A stretch of DNA of 54,874 bases from Fimbriimonadaceae bacterium (GTDB lineage Bacteria > Armatimonadota > Fimbriimonadia > Fimbriimonadales > Fimbriimonadaceae). Location: positions 1 through 54,874 of the forward strand of contig JANJUB010000098.1 of assembly GCA_024710805.1 (NCBI GenBank). The letters are read 5' to 3'. The notes beneath the pieces are model-generated. The model searched no databases and was not told where the DNA came from. It saw only the letters and a program-made list of their open reading frames with translations. Of the stretch, positions 1 through 7,684 are shown piece by piece; positions within the stretch are counted from its first letter, which is position 1, and each line of letters starts with the position of its first letter. The translations under genes were made by a program, and so were the position numbers.

Positions 1-620
1 CGTTGTCCCCGAACGGGCAGCCGAAACTCGGCGGGCAGGGTGGCTTTGAACTCCAGCCACTCACGGTACTTGGGCGTGTCCGCAGCCTGCCAGTTGGCGC
101 GCTCGAGTAGTTCGGCGGGCGGCTGCACGGTTTGGAAGGCGGTGTGCTCTTCGATGTAAGCGCGGTTCAAATCGTCGATGGTGCGGTACTTGGTTCGCAG
201 CCAGGATTGATAGCGCAGTGAGAGGCGGCCGGTGACCTGGTTGGGCGCCGTTCGAAACCCGGCCGCCCAGTGGTCGAGAGGTAGCTCCATGAGGAACTGC
301 TCGTAGTCCTTCGTCTCCGTTGGACCGCCCCGTGTGCTGGCAATCTGGCTCTGATCGCCGGCGTACTTGTCGGCGAGATACTTGCCGAGGAGCGACTTCG
401 GGTCGAGCTTGCCCGGCTCCTCGTCGTTGGCCAGGTTTGACCAGTAGGGTGGGATCAGGCTCGGGTCGTTCTGGTCGGTCGGGCCCTTAAAGCCGGTCGA
501 GACCATGATCGCGAATGGGTAGAGCGTGGTTAGCGCGCCGAGGGAGAGGATGAGGTAGACGACGGCCATCGCGATGCGTGCCCGCCACCGCTTTCGGCCC
601 ACTCGCCCCACCAACCCCAT
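1..620 (-). CDS. Carbohydrate ABC transporter permease, N-terminal part (runs off left edge)
   Basis: Inner-membrane subunit of a sugar uptake ABC transporter (MalG/LacG-like), cut by the contig edge. Translating the reverse strand from the ATG at 620 gives about 206 residues. A basic N-terminus is followed by one membrane helix at about residues 17-40 that ends in the family hallmark YPFAIMVSTGFKGP. The next ~165 residues are hydrophilic, rich in W, Y, E and K, with no second membrane helix. In ordinary MalG-type permeases this first loop is short, so a large exported insertion is present; I associate such insertions with Planctomycetes/Armatimonadota permeases from memory. The start is supported by a TAAAAT box 6 nt upstream. 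A solute-binding lipoprotein lies at 13571, but linkage to this permease is only a guess. Confidence 0.75.
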   Translation of the reverse strand, partial: MGLVGRVGRKRWRARIAMAVVYLILSLGALTTLYPFAIMVSTGFKGPTDQNDPSLIPPYWSNLANDEEPGKLDPKSLLGKYLADKYAGDQSQIASTRGGPTETKDYEQFLMELPLDHWAAGFRTAPNQVTGRLSLRYQSWLRTKYRTIDDLNRAYIEEHTAFQTVQPPAELLERANWQAADTPKYREWLEFKATLPAEFRLPVRGQ

Positions 621-626
621 GGGCGC

Positions 627-632
627 ATTTTA
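627..632 (-). promoter_or_regulatory. -10 box of a leaderless promoter for the ABC permease
   Basis: TAAAAT on the minus strand ends 6 nt before the ATG at 620, the spacing expected if transcription starts at the start codon. No clear -35 box is visible. Confidence 0.55.
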
Positions 633-649
633 GCCGTTGCCGCCGGAAC

Positions 650-797
650 CGGGCCAACCCGCGCAAACCCGAACGCTACTCAACCGTTGGCGCAGGTTCC
701 GAGTCACGACGTGACGAGGCCCTGCGCGGTGCCGAAGGCGCGGTACGACACCCCCGCGCGCCTCGTGTTAAGGCACGATCCAAGCTAACCCGAACCA
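650..797. repeat. Intergenic repeat family 1, copy A
   Basis: The gap between the permease and the CmcI-like gene holds a nested hairpin at 690-727 (outer arms GCGCAGG/CCTGCGC, inner GTCAC/GTGAC), then the conserved block GGTACGACACCCCCGCGCG at 742-760. Degenerate 10-bp units of the type AACCCGAACC flank it on both sides. The same modules recur near 13440, 17800 (inverted) and 32880. Confidence 0.75.
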
Positions 798-803
798 GTG
801 AAC

Positions 804-1496
804 CTACTTCCTGCGCAAGTATCCGCCGGGGTTGAAGCTCACCAGGTGCCGCTCGCGACTCGCGTCCACCTCGAAGTCGTTGTTCTCGCGGTGGAAGATC
901 TCCAGCGCCTCCGTCGGCCCCGGTCCATGCTTGCGGAACACGGGGTGCCCGTTGATGTTGCCATCCTCGACCACCAAGTAACACCCCGGTGTCACCAAGC
1001 CGGCGTAGGCTCGGAGCTCCTTGATGACATGGTCGCACGAGTGATCCGAATCCAGAATCACCATCGTGCGCTTGCCTTGGGCCAACGCCGTCATTTCGGC
1101 GACGATCTCGGGCGCGACCGATGACGCCTTGATGAACCGGGCGCGCGGGTGCGTCGGCAGCCCGTCCTGCGGCGAGATGTCGATACTCACGATCTCGCCC
1201 TGCCCAAGGATGTCCAACATCGTCGCGAAGTACAGCGTGCTGCCCCCGTTGAACGTGCCGCACTCGATGATGAGTTCGGGCTTGGTCTCGAACAGGATCT
1301 CCTGATACACCCACAAGTCGAACGGGCATTTCAGCACCTTCACGCCGAGAAACTGGTTGACCTCCCACGTCTGCGGCCCCGCCCAGTGGTAGTAGATTCG
1401 GTGGAACTGGCGGCTGACCCAACGGATCATCGGGCGGCGCATCGCTCGGCGGGTTCGCCCGAGAAACGACCGAATCTTCTTCAACCCTTGCTCCAA
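804..1496 (-). CDS. CmcI-family SAM-dependent methyltransferase (cephalosporin hydroxylase family)
   Basis: Class I SAM-dependent methyltransferase of the CmcI/rhamnosyl O-methyltransferase family (PF04989), 230 residues. Visible motifs: the SAM-binding glycine loop ECGTFNGGS (78-86), the ribose-binding strand VSIDI (103-107), the metal/acid region LDSDHS (148-153) and the family signature VEDGNINGHPV (176-186). Known relatives methylate sugar hydroxyls or take part in cephamycin 7-methoxylation; the substrate here cannot be read. The ATG lies 16 bp inside the end of the upstream PhyH gene, so the two are translationally coupled and probably act on the same molecule, hydroxylation followed by O-methylation. 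That pathway order is inference. Confidence 0.85.
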   Translation of the reverse strand: MEQGLKKIRSFLGRTRRAMRRPMIRWVSRQFHRIYYHWAGPQTWEVNQFLGVKVLKCPFDLWVYQEILFETKPELIIECGTFNGGSTLYFATMLDILGQGEIVSIDISPQDGLPTHPRARFIKASSVAPEIVAEMTALAQGKRTMVILDSDHSCDHVIKELRAYAGLVTPGCYLVVEDGNINGHPVFRKHGPGPTEALEIFHRENNDFEVDASRERHLVSFNPGGYLRRK

Positions 1497-2278
1497 ATCA
1501 GGGGATTCACTACCGGGTCATCGAGCAGATCGCCGACGCTCAGGGTGGCGAAGTAGTCGGCCGGGAGGACGTTCTGGATGCCGTTGAAGGTGGATCCGTC
1601 GGGCATGTAGGCGCACGTCATCGCCCGGCGCGGCCGGTTCGTCATGTTCGCCCCCGCGCCGTGGGCCGTGAGTCCGTTATGCAAGACCGCGGAACCCGCC
1701 GGGCAAGCCGCGCACATCGGCTCGATGCTCCGCCACTCGGGATATATGCGGAACAGCCCCGCGATATCTTCCGCGATCCCTGTGTTGTCGGTTCGGGCGG
1801 TTAGGTGGGTTCCAGGCAGGTACCACATGCAGCCATTGGCCTGGGTTGCATCGTCGAGGGCCACCCACAGCGAGATCGCATCTCGCGACGTGAACGACCA
1901 GTAGGGATTATCGAGGTGCCAGGCGGTGGGATTGCCGAATGGTGGCTTGATGAGCGCCTGGTCGTGCCAGATTCGAATGCCGTCGACGCCTGCGAGCGTC
2001 CCCGCCAGTCGCCCAAGTCGTTCGTCGTGCATCAGCCGGCGCATCCCCTCGTGGGTGTCGGCGAGCTTCAGGCATTGCGTAAACACCCGGGCGTAGTAGC
2101 TGTCCGGGTCGCCCTGATTGTGGAGTCCTTGGTCGCGAGACTCCAGCCGCTCGTAGACAGCTTCGTCCACCTGCTTACGCCAATCGGCGAGTTCATCGGC
2201 ATCGAGGAACCCCTCGATAATGAGAAACCCCTGCTCACGATACTGCGCGATCTGACGCTCGTCCACCTGGTCTCGCAT
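1481..2278 (-). CDS. Phytanoyl-CoA dioxygenase (PhyH) family Fe(II)/2-oxoglutarate oxygenase
   Basis: 265-residue non-haem iron oxygenase. The iron-binding facial triad is visible: H121-x-D123 in TAWHLDNPYW and the distal H206 in GLTAHGAGAN, with arginines at 215-218 placed to bind 2-oxoglutarate. The core ends with a jelly-roll segment (LPGTH at 154-158). Members hydroxylate lipids, halogenate or hydroxylate secondary metabolites, or modify sugars; the substrate is unknown. It follows the ABC ATPase gene by 12 nt and overlaps the CmcI gene by 16 bp, so the three form one transcription unit. Pairing with a CmcI-type methyltransferase suggests a tailoring role on a small molecule or surface glycan. 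Confidence 0.85.
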   Translation of the reverse strand: MRDQVDERQIAQYREQGFLIIEGFLDADELADWRKQVDEAVYERLESRDQGLHNQGDPDSYYARVFTQCLKLADTHEGMRRLMHDERLGRLAGTLAGVDGIRIWHDQALIKPPFGNPTAWHLDNPYWSFTSRDAISLWVALDDATQANGCMWYLPGTHLTARTDNTGIAEDIAGLFRIYPEWRSIEPMCAACPAGSAVLHNGLTAHGAGANMTNRPRRAMTCAYMPDGSTFNGIQNVLPADYFATLSVGDLLDDPVVNPLIWSKG

Positions 2279-2290
2279 GACGGGTGGATG

Positions 2291-2938
2291 TTACTCAGAT
2301 TCCAGCCGACCGTCGGCCATGTGCAGGATGCGGTCGGCGCGTTCGAGCATCGAGGGATCGTGGGTGACCATGACGAGCGAGCCCTCACCCCGGTGCTGGT
2401 CGAGGAGTTCGACGACCTGAACCCCGTGAAGATGATCGAGGGCCGCGGTCGGCTCGTCGGCGAAGATCACCTTCGGCTTGCCCAGCAACGCTCGGGCCAC
2501 GCACACGCGCTGTCGCTCGCCGCCGCTGAGCTCGTGAGGCAGTCGGTGCATCTTCTCGCCGAGACCCAACTCGGTCAGCCAGCGTGCGGCTTCCTCGCGG
2601 GCGTCAATCCCTCCCGCGGCCACCGACACATTCTCGAGGGCCGACAGGTAGCCCAGAAGGTACGGCTGCTGGAAAACGAACCCAAACTCCGCGAGGCGCA
2701 GCTTGGCGCGGGCTTCATCCGACAGGGCGGCGAGGCTGTCTCCGCGATAGCGGACCTCGCCACGGGTGGGCAGCTTGAGTCCGCTCAGCAGATACAGCAG
2801 CGAGGACTTGCCCGACCCCGAAGGTCCGAGGATGCCCACGAACTCGCCGGGACCAATCTCCAGCGACACCTCGGAGCAAGCGAAGACATCGCCCTCTTGG
2901 TCGGCATAGATCAGGGAAGCTTGGTTCGCGGTCAGCAT
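2291..2938 (-). CDS. ABC transporter ATP-binding protein (LolD/MacB-like)
   Basis: 215-residue ABC ATPase of the LolD/MacB/FtsE class, which drives lipoprotein release, efflux or mechanotransmission. Motifs: Walker A GPSGSGKS (38-45), Q-loop at 90-91, signature LSGGE (137-141), Walker B VIFADE (157-162) and the switch His193. The reading frame extends upstream to 3025, but those 29 codons read through an intergenic repeat (residues such as HIQHPTRQQ), so the ATG at 2938, just before the conserved MLTANQASL, is the better start. No FtsX-like permease lies nearby; the neighbours are prfB upstream and PhyH/CmcI downstream, so the membrane partner must be elsewhere. Confidence 0.85.
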   Translation of the reverse strand: MLTANQASLIYADQEGDVFACSEVSLEIGPGEFVGILGPSGSGKSSLLYLLSGLKLPTRGEVRYRGDSLAALSDEARAKLRLAEFGFVFQQPYLLGYLSALENVSVAAGGIDAREEAARWLTELGLGEKMHRLPHELSGGERQRVCVARALLGKPKVIFADEPTAALDHLHGVQVVELLDQHRGEGSLVMVTHDPSMLERADRILHMADGRLESE

Positions 2939-2939
2939 T

Positions 2940-3049
2940 TGGCGTGTTGGCGTGTTAGCTTGTTGGCGTGTTGGATGTTGGATGTGGAATGTCGCTTGAG
3001 TTGATGAAGTTACTTCCAGCGACATTCGACATTCGACATCCTACATCCC
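2940..3049. repeat. Intergenic repeat family 2, copy E (inverted 7-bp arrays)
   Basis: Left arm is a run of 7-bp units (GTGTTGG, TGGATGT, GGAATGT). The right arm carries the complementary CGACATT units. The inner arms pair over about 23 bp with three mismatches around a ~23-nt loop. It sits between the prfB stop and the ABC ATPase start. Relatives occur at 42268-42347 and 43757-43822. It may act as a terminator or RNA-stability hairpin. Confidence 0.7.
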
Positions 3050-4163
3050 TCACTCCACGTACGCATCTTCGGAGGGACGCTGCTTGAGATACGCTTCGAT
3101 GAAGCCGTCGATCTCACCGTCCATGACTCCCGACACGTTTCCAGTCTCGTGAGCGGTGCGGTGGTCCTTCACCATCGTGTAGGGCTGCATCACGTAGCTG
3201 CGGATTTGGCGACCCCACTCGGCGGGCCCGGTCACCTTCATCGTACTCATGTGCTGTTCGGCCTGCTTTCGCTGCAGTTCGGCAAGCCGCGCCGCAAGCA
3301 CGGTCATCGCCGCATCGCGGTTCTTGTGCTGGCTGCGCTCGTTTTGGCATTGAACAACGATGCCCGACGGCAGATGCGTGATTCGGACCGCGCTCTCCGT
3401 CTTGTTGACGTGCTGGCCGCCCGCCCCGCCCGCACGGAGCGTCTCGACCTTGAGGTCATCCGGGTTGATGTGGACTTCGCTGCTCTCGATCTCGGGCAAC
3501 ACTTCGACCTTGCAGAACGAGGTGTGCCTACGCGCGGCCGCATCGAATGGGGAAATGCGCACCAGACGGTGGACGCCGTTTTCCGCCTTTAGATAGCCGT
3601 AAGCGTTGCGGCCGCGGACATCCAACTGCACGGCTCGGTAGCCGGTCACGTCGCCGGGAGTCTCGCTGAGAATCTCGACCTTGAACCCCTTGCGCTCCGC
3701 CCATCGGATGTACATCCGACACAGCATCGACGCCCAGTCGCACGCCTCGGATCCGCCAGCGCCCGCATTGATCTCAAGCAAGGCGTTGCGGTCGTCGTAC
3801 TCACCGCTGAGCAGGGTTTCGAGTTCGTAATCGTCGAGGTCTCGCAGGAAGGTGATGGACATCTGATCCATCTCCGCCGCGAGGCTTTCGCTGGGTTCCA
3901 GCTTGAGCATTTCGTACAGCTCCGCGATATCCCGCTCGGTCTTATCGAGGCGGAGAAACGGATTGATGAGATCGCGCAGTTGGCTAAGACGGCGGAGATC
4001 TTGGTTGGCGGAAGCCGGGTCATCCCAGAAGTTGGGGAGTTCGGACTTGGCTTCTAGAGTTCTGATTTGAGCAAGGCGCCGATCCAGGTCAAAGATGCCC
4101 CCGGATAGCGTCGAGGCGACCTCTCGCCTTCGACAGCGCTTCATGTTGCTCTAGGTTCAACAT
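3050..4163 (-). CDS. prfB: Peptide chain release factor 2 (with programmed +1 frameshift)
   Basis: RF2 recognises UGA and UAA stop codons and triggers hydrolysis of peptidyl-tRNA. The codon-recognition tripeptide SPF is present in VRISPFDAAARR and the catalytic GGQ in GAGGQHVNKTESA. The true start is the ATG at 4163, which opens a 24-codon leader ending RGHL followed by an in-frame TGA at 4091-4089. A +1 slip at CTT-T moves translation into the main frame (DLDRRLAQ...), giving 370 residues, close to E. coli RF2 (365). The interval 3050-4163 is 3n+1 long, as required. Starting at the ATG at 4144 instead would give an out-of-frame, non-homologous N-terminus. A TAGAAT box lies 7 nt upstream of 4163. 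Confidence 0.93.
4087..4102 (-). promoter_or_regulatory. prfB programmed +1 ribosomal frameshift site
   Basis: On the minus strand the site reads CGGGGGCATCTTTGACC. E. coli prfB has AGGGGGTATCTTTGAC. The internal Shine-Dalgarno-like GGGGG, the 3-nt spacer, the slippery CTT, the TGA stop and the following C are all conserved. When RF2 is scarce the ribosome pauses at TGA and shifts, so RF2 controls its own synthesis. Confidence 0.93.
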
Positions 4164-4170
4164 AGGCGAA

Positions 4171-4176
4171 ATTCTA
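4171..4176 (-). promoter_or_regulatory. -10 box of a leaderless prfB promoter
   Basis: TAGAAT on the minus strand lies 7 nt before the prfB ATG at 4163. The identical hexamer precedes nhaA and hmgA at 5-6 nt. It supports the upstream start and therefore the frameshift model. Confidence 0.6.
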
Positions 4177-4218
4177 CCTTGATCTGTAGAAAATCACTCA
4201 AACTCCCGGCATTTCCAC

Positions 4219-4224
4219 TATAAT
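4219..4224 (+). promoter_or_regulatory. -10 box upstream of the subtilase gene
   Basis: Perfect TATAAT ends 22 nt before the ATG at 4247, with a GAGGGA Shine-Dalgarno-like run in between, so this gene probably has a short leader. It is divergent from the prfB promoter; no convincing -35 box is visible. Confidence 0.55.
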
Positions 4225-4246
4225 GGGGTTGTTCTGAGGGACAGCC

Positions 4247-5857
4247 ATGGTGATTTTTAGAAATCTTTCTGTGGCGGCGTTGTTCTGCGCCGCTGCATTT
4301 TCAATGGGTCAGTACACCGAGCACGTGCCCGGTGAACTGATGGTGAAGTTTCTTCCGGGCAAGAGCGCGAGCGTCAATCAGGCGATCGGGGCCCAGGAAG
4401 CTGGCTACAATGCGGCGATTGGCGCGACGCGCGTGATCTTGCCGAAGAACATGTCGGTGAGCCAAGCGGTCGCCTACTACAGTTCTAAGCTGGAAGTGGT
4501 CTACGCTGAGCCGAACTACGTTTATCGAGCGTCATGGACGCCGAACGATCCTCGGCTGAGCCAGCAGTACGCGATGCCGAAGACCAAGGCCATCGAAGGC
4601 TGGGATCAGATGCGCGGCGCCCCGGACATCGTGATCGCGATCGTGGACACAGGCGTAAGCAAGGACCACGAAGATCTTGCCGCCAAGTTGTTGCCGGGTT
4701 ACGACTTCGTGAACGACGACAATGATCCTGACGATGATCAAGGCCATGGCACCCACTGCGCCGGCATCGCAGCCGCGATCACCAACAACGGAATCGGTAT
4801 CGCCGGCATGGCGCCGAACTGCTCCATCATGCCGGTTAAGGTGTTGGACGAGTTCGGTTTTGGAAACACGCAAGGGATCGCCGACGGAATCACGTTTGCC
4901 GCGAACAACGGTGCCCATGTCATCAGCCTGAGTCTGGGTGGAGGTGGCGCTTCGGATGCGATGCGAGATGCTTGCACCTATGCGATCACGCGCGGAGCGA
5001 TTCCGATCGCGGCTGCCGGCAACCACGGCACCACGCAGATGATCTATCCCGCCGGATTCCCTAACGTCATGGCGGTCACCAACACCGACCAGAACGACAA
5101 TCGCAACTTTAACTCGGCATATGGCGACTGGGTCGATGTGGCCGCTCCGGGCACGAACATCATGAGCACCTTGCCGGGCAACTCCTACGGTTACAACACC
5201 GGTACCAGCATGGCTTGCCCGTACGTGGCTGGACTCGCGGGGCTCATCAAGTCCACGTGGCGCGCCGCAACCCCGATCCAGATTCGTAACCAGATTCAGA
5301 ACAATGCCGATTACGTCGGTAACTTCGTGAAGTACGGACGGATCAACGTGCTTCGCTCGGTCCCTGTCCTGGTAACGACGGATCCCTACACGTTGGTGCC
5401 CAACGCGGCTTCGATGTTCGAAGGCACGGTCACTTTCGGTGGCCCGGCCAACATCGCCGCTTCAGACAACAGCTACTTCACGATCGTGAGTAAGGCCGTT
5501 TCTCGTGTCGGCCACGTTGGTTCGATGCGCGGCACGTTCAAGGCGAACCGCGATCCGGCGACGATCAGCCAGTTGTCTCTCGATCTTGAAGTTAATGCGC
5601 CGACCCGCGTCACCGCTAACTTCTTCATCTGGGATAACTCGACTTCGAAGTGGCAGTATGTAGGTGCGTTCCCGATGAACGGCACGGACATCAGGAAGTC
5701 CTTCTCGCTATCGGCTCCGTACACCAAGTTCTGGAACGCGAATCGCGAGCTTCAGGTTCTTGTCCGGTGCGTGTGGCCCCAGACGATGAGCGCCCCTGCC
5801 AAGCAGTTCACCATGAAGGTGGACCACGTTCGGCTCAACGGACGCGTTCCGAAGTAA
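4247..5857 (+). CDS. Secreted subtilisin-family (S8) serine protease
   Basis: 536-residue thermitase-like protease. Order: Sec signal peptide (about 1-21), an inhibitor-I9-like propeptide (to about 100, containing VPGELMVKF), the catalytic S8 domain (about 105-365) and a C-terminal beta-rich domain of ~150 residues. The triad is complete: D134 in IVDTGV, H167 in GHGTHCAG and S321 in GTSMACPYVAG, with the oxyanion Asn259 in AAAGNHG. It should be exported, mature by removal of the propeptide and act outside the cytoplasm. It stands alone, divergent from prfB, and ends at a strong terminator. The C-terminal domain has no recognisable family and may bind the cell surface or substrate. Confidence 0.93.
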   Translation: MVIFRNLSVAALFCAAAFSMGQYTEHVPGELMVKFLPGKSASVNQAIGAQEAGYNAAIGATRVILPKNMSVSQAVAYYSSKLEVVYAEPNYVYRASWTPNDPRLSQQYAMPKTKAIEGWDQMRGAPDIVIAIVDTGVSKDHEDLAAKLLPGYDFVNDDNDPDDDQGHGTHCAGIAAAITNNGIGIAGMAPNCSIMPVKVLDEFGFGNTQGIADGITFAANNGAHVISLSLGGGGASDAMRDACTYAITRGAIPIAAAGNHGTTQMIYPAGFPNVMAVTNTDQNDNRNFNSAYGDWVDVAAPGTNIMSTLPGNSYGYNTGTSMACPYVAGLAGLIKSTWRAATPIQIRNQIQNNADYVGNFVKYGRINVLRSVPVLVTTDPYTLVPNAASMFEGTVTFGGPANIAASDNSYFTIVSKAVSRVGHVGSMRGTFKANRDPATISQLSLDLEVNAPTRVTANFFIWDNSTSKWQYVGAFPMNGTDIRKSFSLSAPYTKFWNANRELQVLVRCVWPQTMSAPAKQFTMKVDHVRLNGRVPK

Positions 5858-5867
5858 CGACGCAATC

Positions 5868-5900
5868 CGCCTCCCTTGCCACTGGCAAGGGAGGCGTTTT
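5868..5900 (+). terminator. Rho-independent terminator after the subtilase
   Basis: Perfect 13-bp stem (CGCCTCCCTTGCC pairing with GGCAAGGGAGGCG), 3-nt loop ACT, then TTTT, starting 10 nt after the stop codon. Confidence 0.9.
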
Positions 5901-5920
5901 GCTATCTCAGGATCAGACCT

Positions 5921-6217
5921 ATGCGATTCCTCCCCCTCTCAATGCTTGCCCTCCTCGCCGTCGTTGGCTGCCAGTCTCCGACTCCGAATACTCCCGCCCC
6001 GACGGAGCCCGCGGAAAGCGCCGCCAATGCGCCCACGGGTGGCGATGGTGGAGTGACGCCCTTGACGCCGTCGCCGATTCCCAATGCGCCCGTCACCGGA
6101 ACGGAGTCCCTCCAGGGTGGTGGGTCGGCCGTGGGCACGATCGCCAAAGACCGAGCCAAGGACGCCGCTGGCAAGGCTTCCGGGTCTAGCTTGGGTGCGT
6201 TGCCGGACGGGGACTAG
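5921..6217 (+). CDS. Small proline/alanine-rich lipoprotein
   Basis: 98-residue hypothetical lipoprotein. The ATG at 5921 gives a signal peptide with the lipobox VVGC at residues ~14-17, so Cys17 would be lipidated; the frame opens earlier but that part reads through the terminator. The mature part is low-complexity (P, T, A, G, S), as in surface-exposed linkers, and no fold is evident. Its 3' end overlaps the convergent nhaA gene by 32 bp. Function unknown; its lipoprotein nature is well supported. Confidence 0.65.
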   Translation: MRFLPLSMLALLAVVGCQSPTPNTPAPTEPAESAANAPTGGDGGVTPLTPSPIPNAPVTGTESLQGGGSAVGTIAKDRAKDAAGKASGSSLGALPDGD

Positions 6218-7535
6218 GCCGACGCACTCGGCCCTGCTTCCTCAGCAGCAGGAACCCGAGGATGCCCGCCACGAGCGAGGCCGCCATGATGCCCATTTTC
6301 GCAACGACCAACTTCTCAGGCGTCACCAGTGCGAGTTCCGCAATGAAGAGGGCCATCGTAAAGCCCACGCCGCCGAGCATGCCGACGCCGAGAACATGAC
6401 GCCAGCCAACGCCGTCGGGCAGGGCACCCAGGTTCATCTTAACGGCGAGCCACGACATGAGGAAGATCCCGATCGGCTTGCCGAGCACTAAGCCTGCGAA
6501 GACGCCCCAAGCGATCGGGCTTCCCGCCGCTTGCTGAACACCTTCGCCGAGCGGAATGCCGGCGTTGGCCAGCGCGAAGATCGGCATGATGAAGTAGGAA
6601 ACCCACGGGTGCAGGGAGTGCTCGAGCCTCTCGAGAGGCATCTGCGCTTCTTCGGAGGCGCGCTCGATCTCCTCGATGGCAGTCGTACGCGCTTCGCTCA
6701 TGAGTACGTGCTCGCCGACGTCTCCTGAGCCCTCGAACTCGTCGGTCACTGCGCGAATCTGTTCGAGGTATTCCCGGGCATTCAGGTGAACGCGGGTCGG
6801 AATCGTGAGCGCGAGCAAGACGCCGGCGATGGTGGCGTGAACGCCCGACTTAAGGAACAGCACCCACAGCACAATGCCCGCCAGCGCGTAAGGGGTCGGT
6901 TTGCGGACTCCGGCTCGGTTGAGGGCCAAGAGGAGAGCGAAGACGCCGAAGCCGCCCAGGAGAGCGGACATGTTGATCTCGGCGGTGTAGAAGAGCGCGA
7001 TGACCAGCACCGCACCGAGGTCGTCCACGATCGCAAGTGCCGCCAAGAAAACCTTCAGTCCGATGGGAACGCGCGGGCCAAGTAAGGCAAGGATGCCCAG
7101 CGCGAAGGCGATATCCGTCGCCATGGGAATGCCCCAGCCCCGCGTTGCCGGCCCCGAAGGATTGAATGCGAAGTACAGCAGGGCCGGGAACACCATGCCG
7201 CCAATCGCCGCCGCAACGGGCAAGGCGGCTTTGCGGAAAGACGACAGCTGCCCCAGCAGCAGCTCACGCTTGATTTCGAGGCCCACCAGCAGGAAGAACA
7301 CGGCCATGAGGCCGTCGTTGATCCACAGAATCGCCTTCTTGCTGATCTCGAACGTGCCGACTGCAACCGTGATCTTGGTGTCCCAAAGCTCCTTGTAGTA
7401 GGAAGCCCACGGGGAGTTCGCCCAGACCAGCGCGATGAGCGCCATCGCCATCAGCAGAATGCCCGAAGAGGCTTCCGTCTGAATGAACTGGACGATGGGT
7501 TGCAGCAACCGGCGGCGGGAGGGTCGTCGGGGCAT
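6186..7535 (-). CDS. nhaA: Na+/H+ antiporter NhaA
   Basis: 449-residue inner-membrane antiporter that exports Na+ (Li+) in exchange for protons in pH and salt homeostasis. The essential paired aspartates are in AIVDDLGAV and the conserved transmembrane Asp in MATDIAFALGIL. A dozen hydrophobic helices are visible, with the interrupted helices typical of the NhaA fold. A charged cytoplasmic insertion (ARTTAIEEIERASEEAQ and surroundings) makes it longer than E. coli NhaA (388); several non-enteric NhaAs have one. Leaderless promoter: TAGAAT 5 nt before the ATG. It is convergent with the small lipoprotein gene and stands alone. Confidence 0.95.
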   Translation of the reverse strand: MPRRPSRRRLLQPIVQFIQTEASSGILLMAMALIALVWANSPWASYYKELWDTKITVAVGTFEISKKAILWINDGLMAVFFLLVGLEIKRELLLGQLSSFRKAALPVAAAIGGMVFPALLYFAFNPSGPATRGWGIPMATDIAFALGILALLGPRVPIGLKVFLAALAIVDDLGAVLVIALFYTAEINMSALLGGFGVFALLLALNRAGVRKPTPYALAGIVLWVLFLKSGVHATIAGVLLALTIPTRVHLNAREYLEQIRAVTDEFEGSGDVGEHVLMSEARTTAIEEIERASEEAQMPLERLEHSLHPWVSYFIMPIFALANAGIPLGEGVQQAAGSPIAWGVFAGLVLGKPIGIFLMSWLAVKMNLGALPDGVGWRHVLGVGMLGGVGFTMALFIAELALVTPEKLVVAKMGIMAASLVAGILGFLLLRKQGRVRRPSPRPATHPS

Positions 7536-7540
7536 AGATC

Positions 7541-7546
7541 ATTCTA
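7541..7546 (-). promoter_or_regulatory. -10 box of a leaderless nhaA promoter
   Basis: TAGAAT on the minus strand ends 5 nt before the nhaA ATG at 7535. Confidence 0.6.
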
Positions 7547-7672
7547 CCGAGGGCGGTCGTGATCTGCCTGAGCGTTCGGCGAATCGCTCTTGTTGCGCAT
7601 TCGAGCGCTATGACCCAACAGAACCTCAAAAAAATGTGAAGTATTTGTGTCGCAGTTTCTAAGAAAGTCCGT

Positions 7673-7678
7673 TAAAGT
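7673..7678 (+). promoter_or_regulatory. -10 box for the beta-propeller gene
   Basis: TAAAGT ends 6 nt before the second ATG (7685) of the reading frame. That spacing favours 7685 over the ATG at 7679. Confidence 0.5.
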
Positions 7679-7684
7679 ATGGGT

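Noticed and set aside
1805-3004. 399-codon plus-strand frame across PhyH and the ABC ATPase
   Set aside because: Both minus-strand genes carry intact catalytic motifs; the plus frame spans two genes and a repeat.
2939-3025. N-terminal extension of the ABC ATPase
   Set aside because: Encoded by the family 2 heptamer repeat, with repetitive residues (HIQHPTRQQANTPTRQ); the ABC fold starts after the ATG at 2938.
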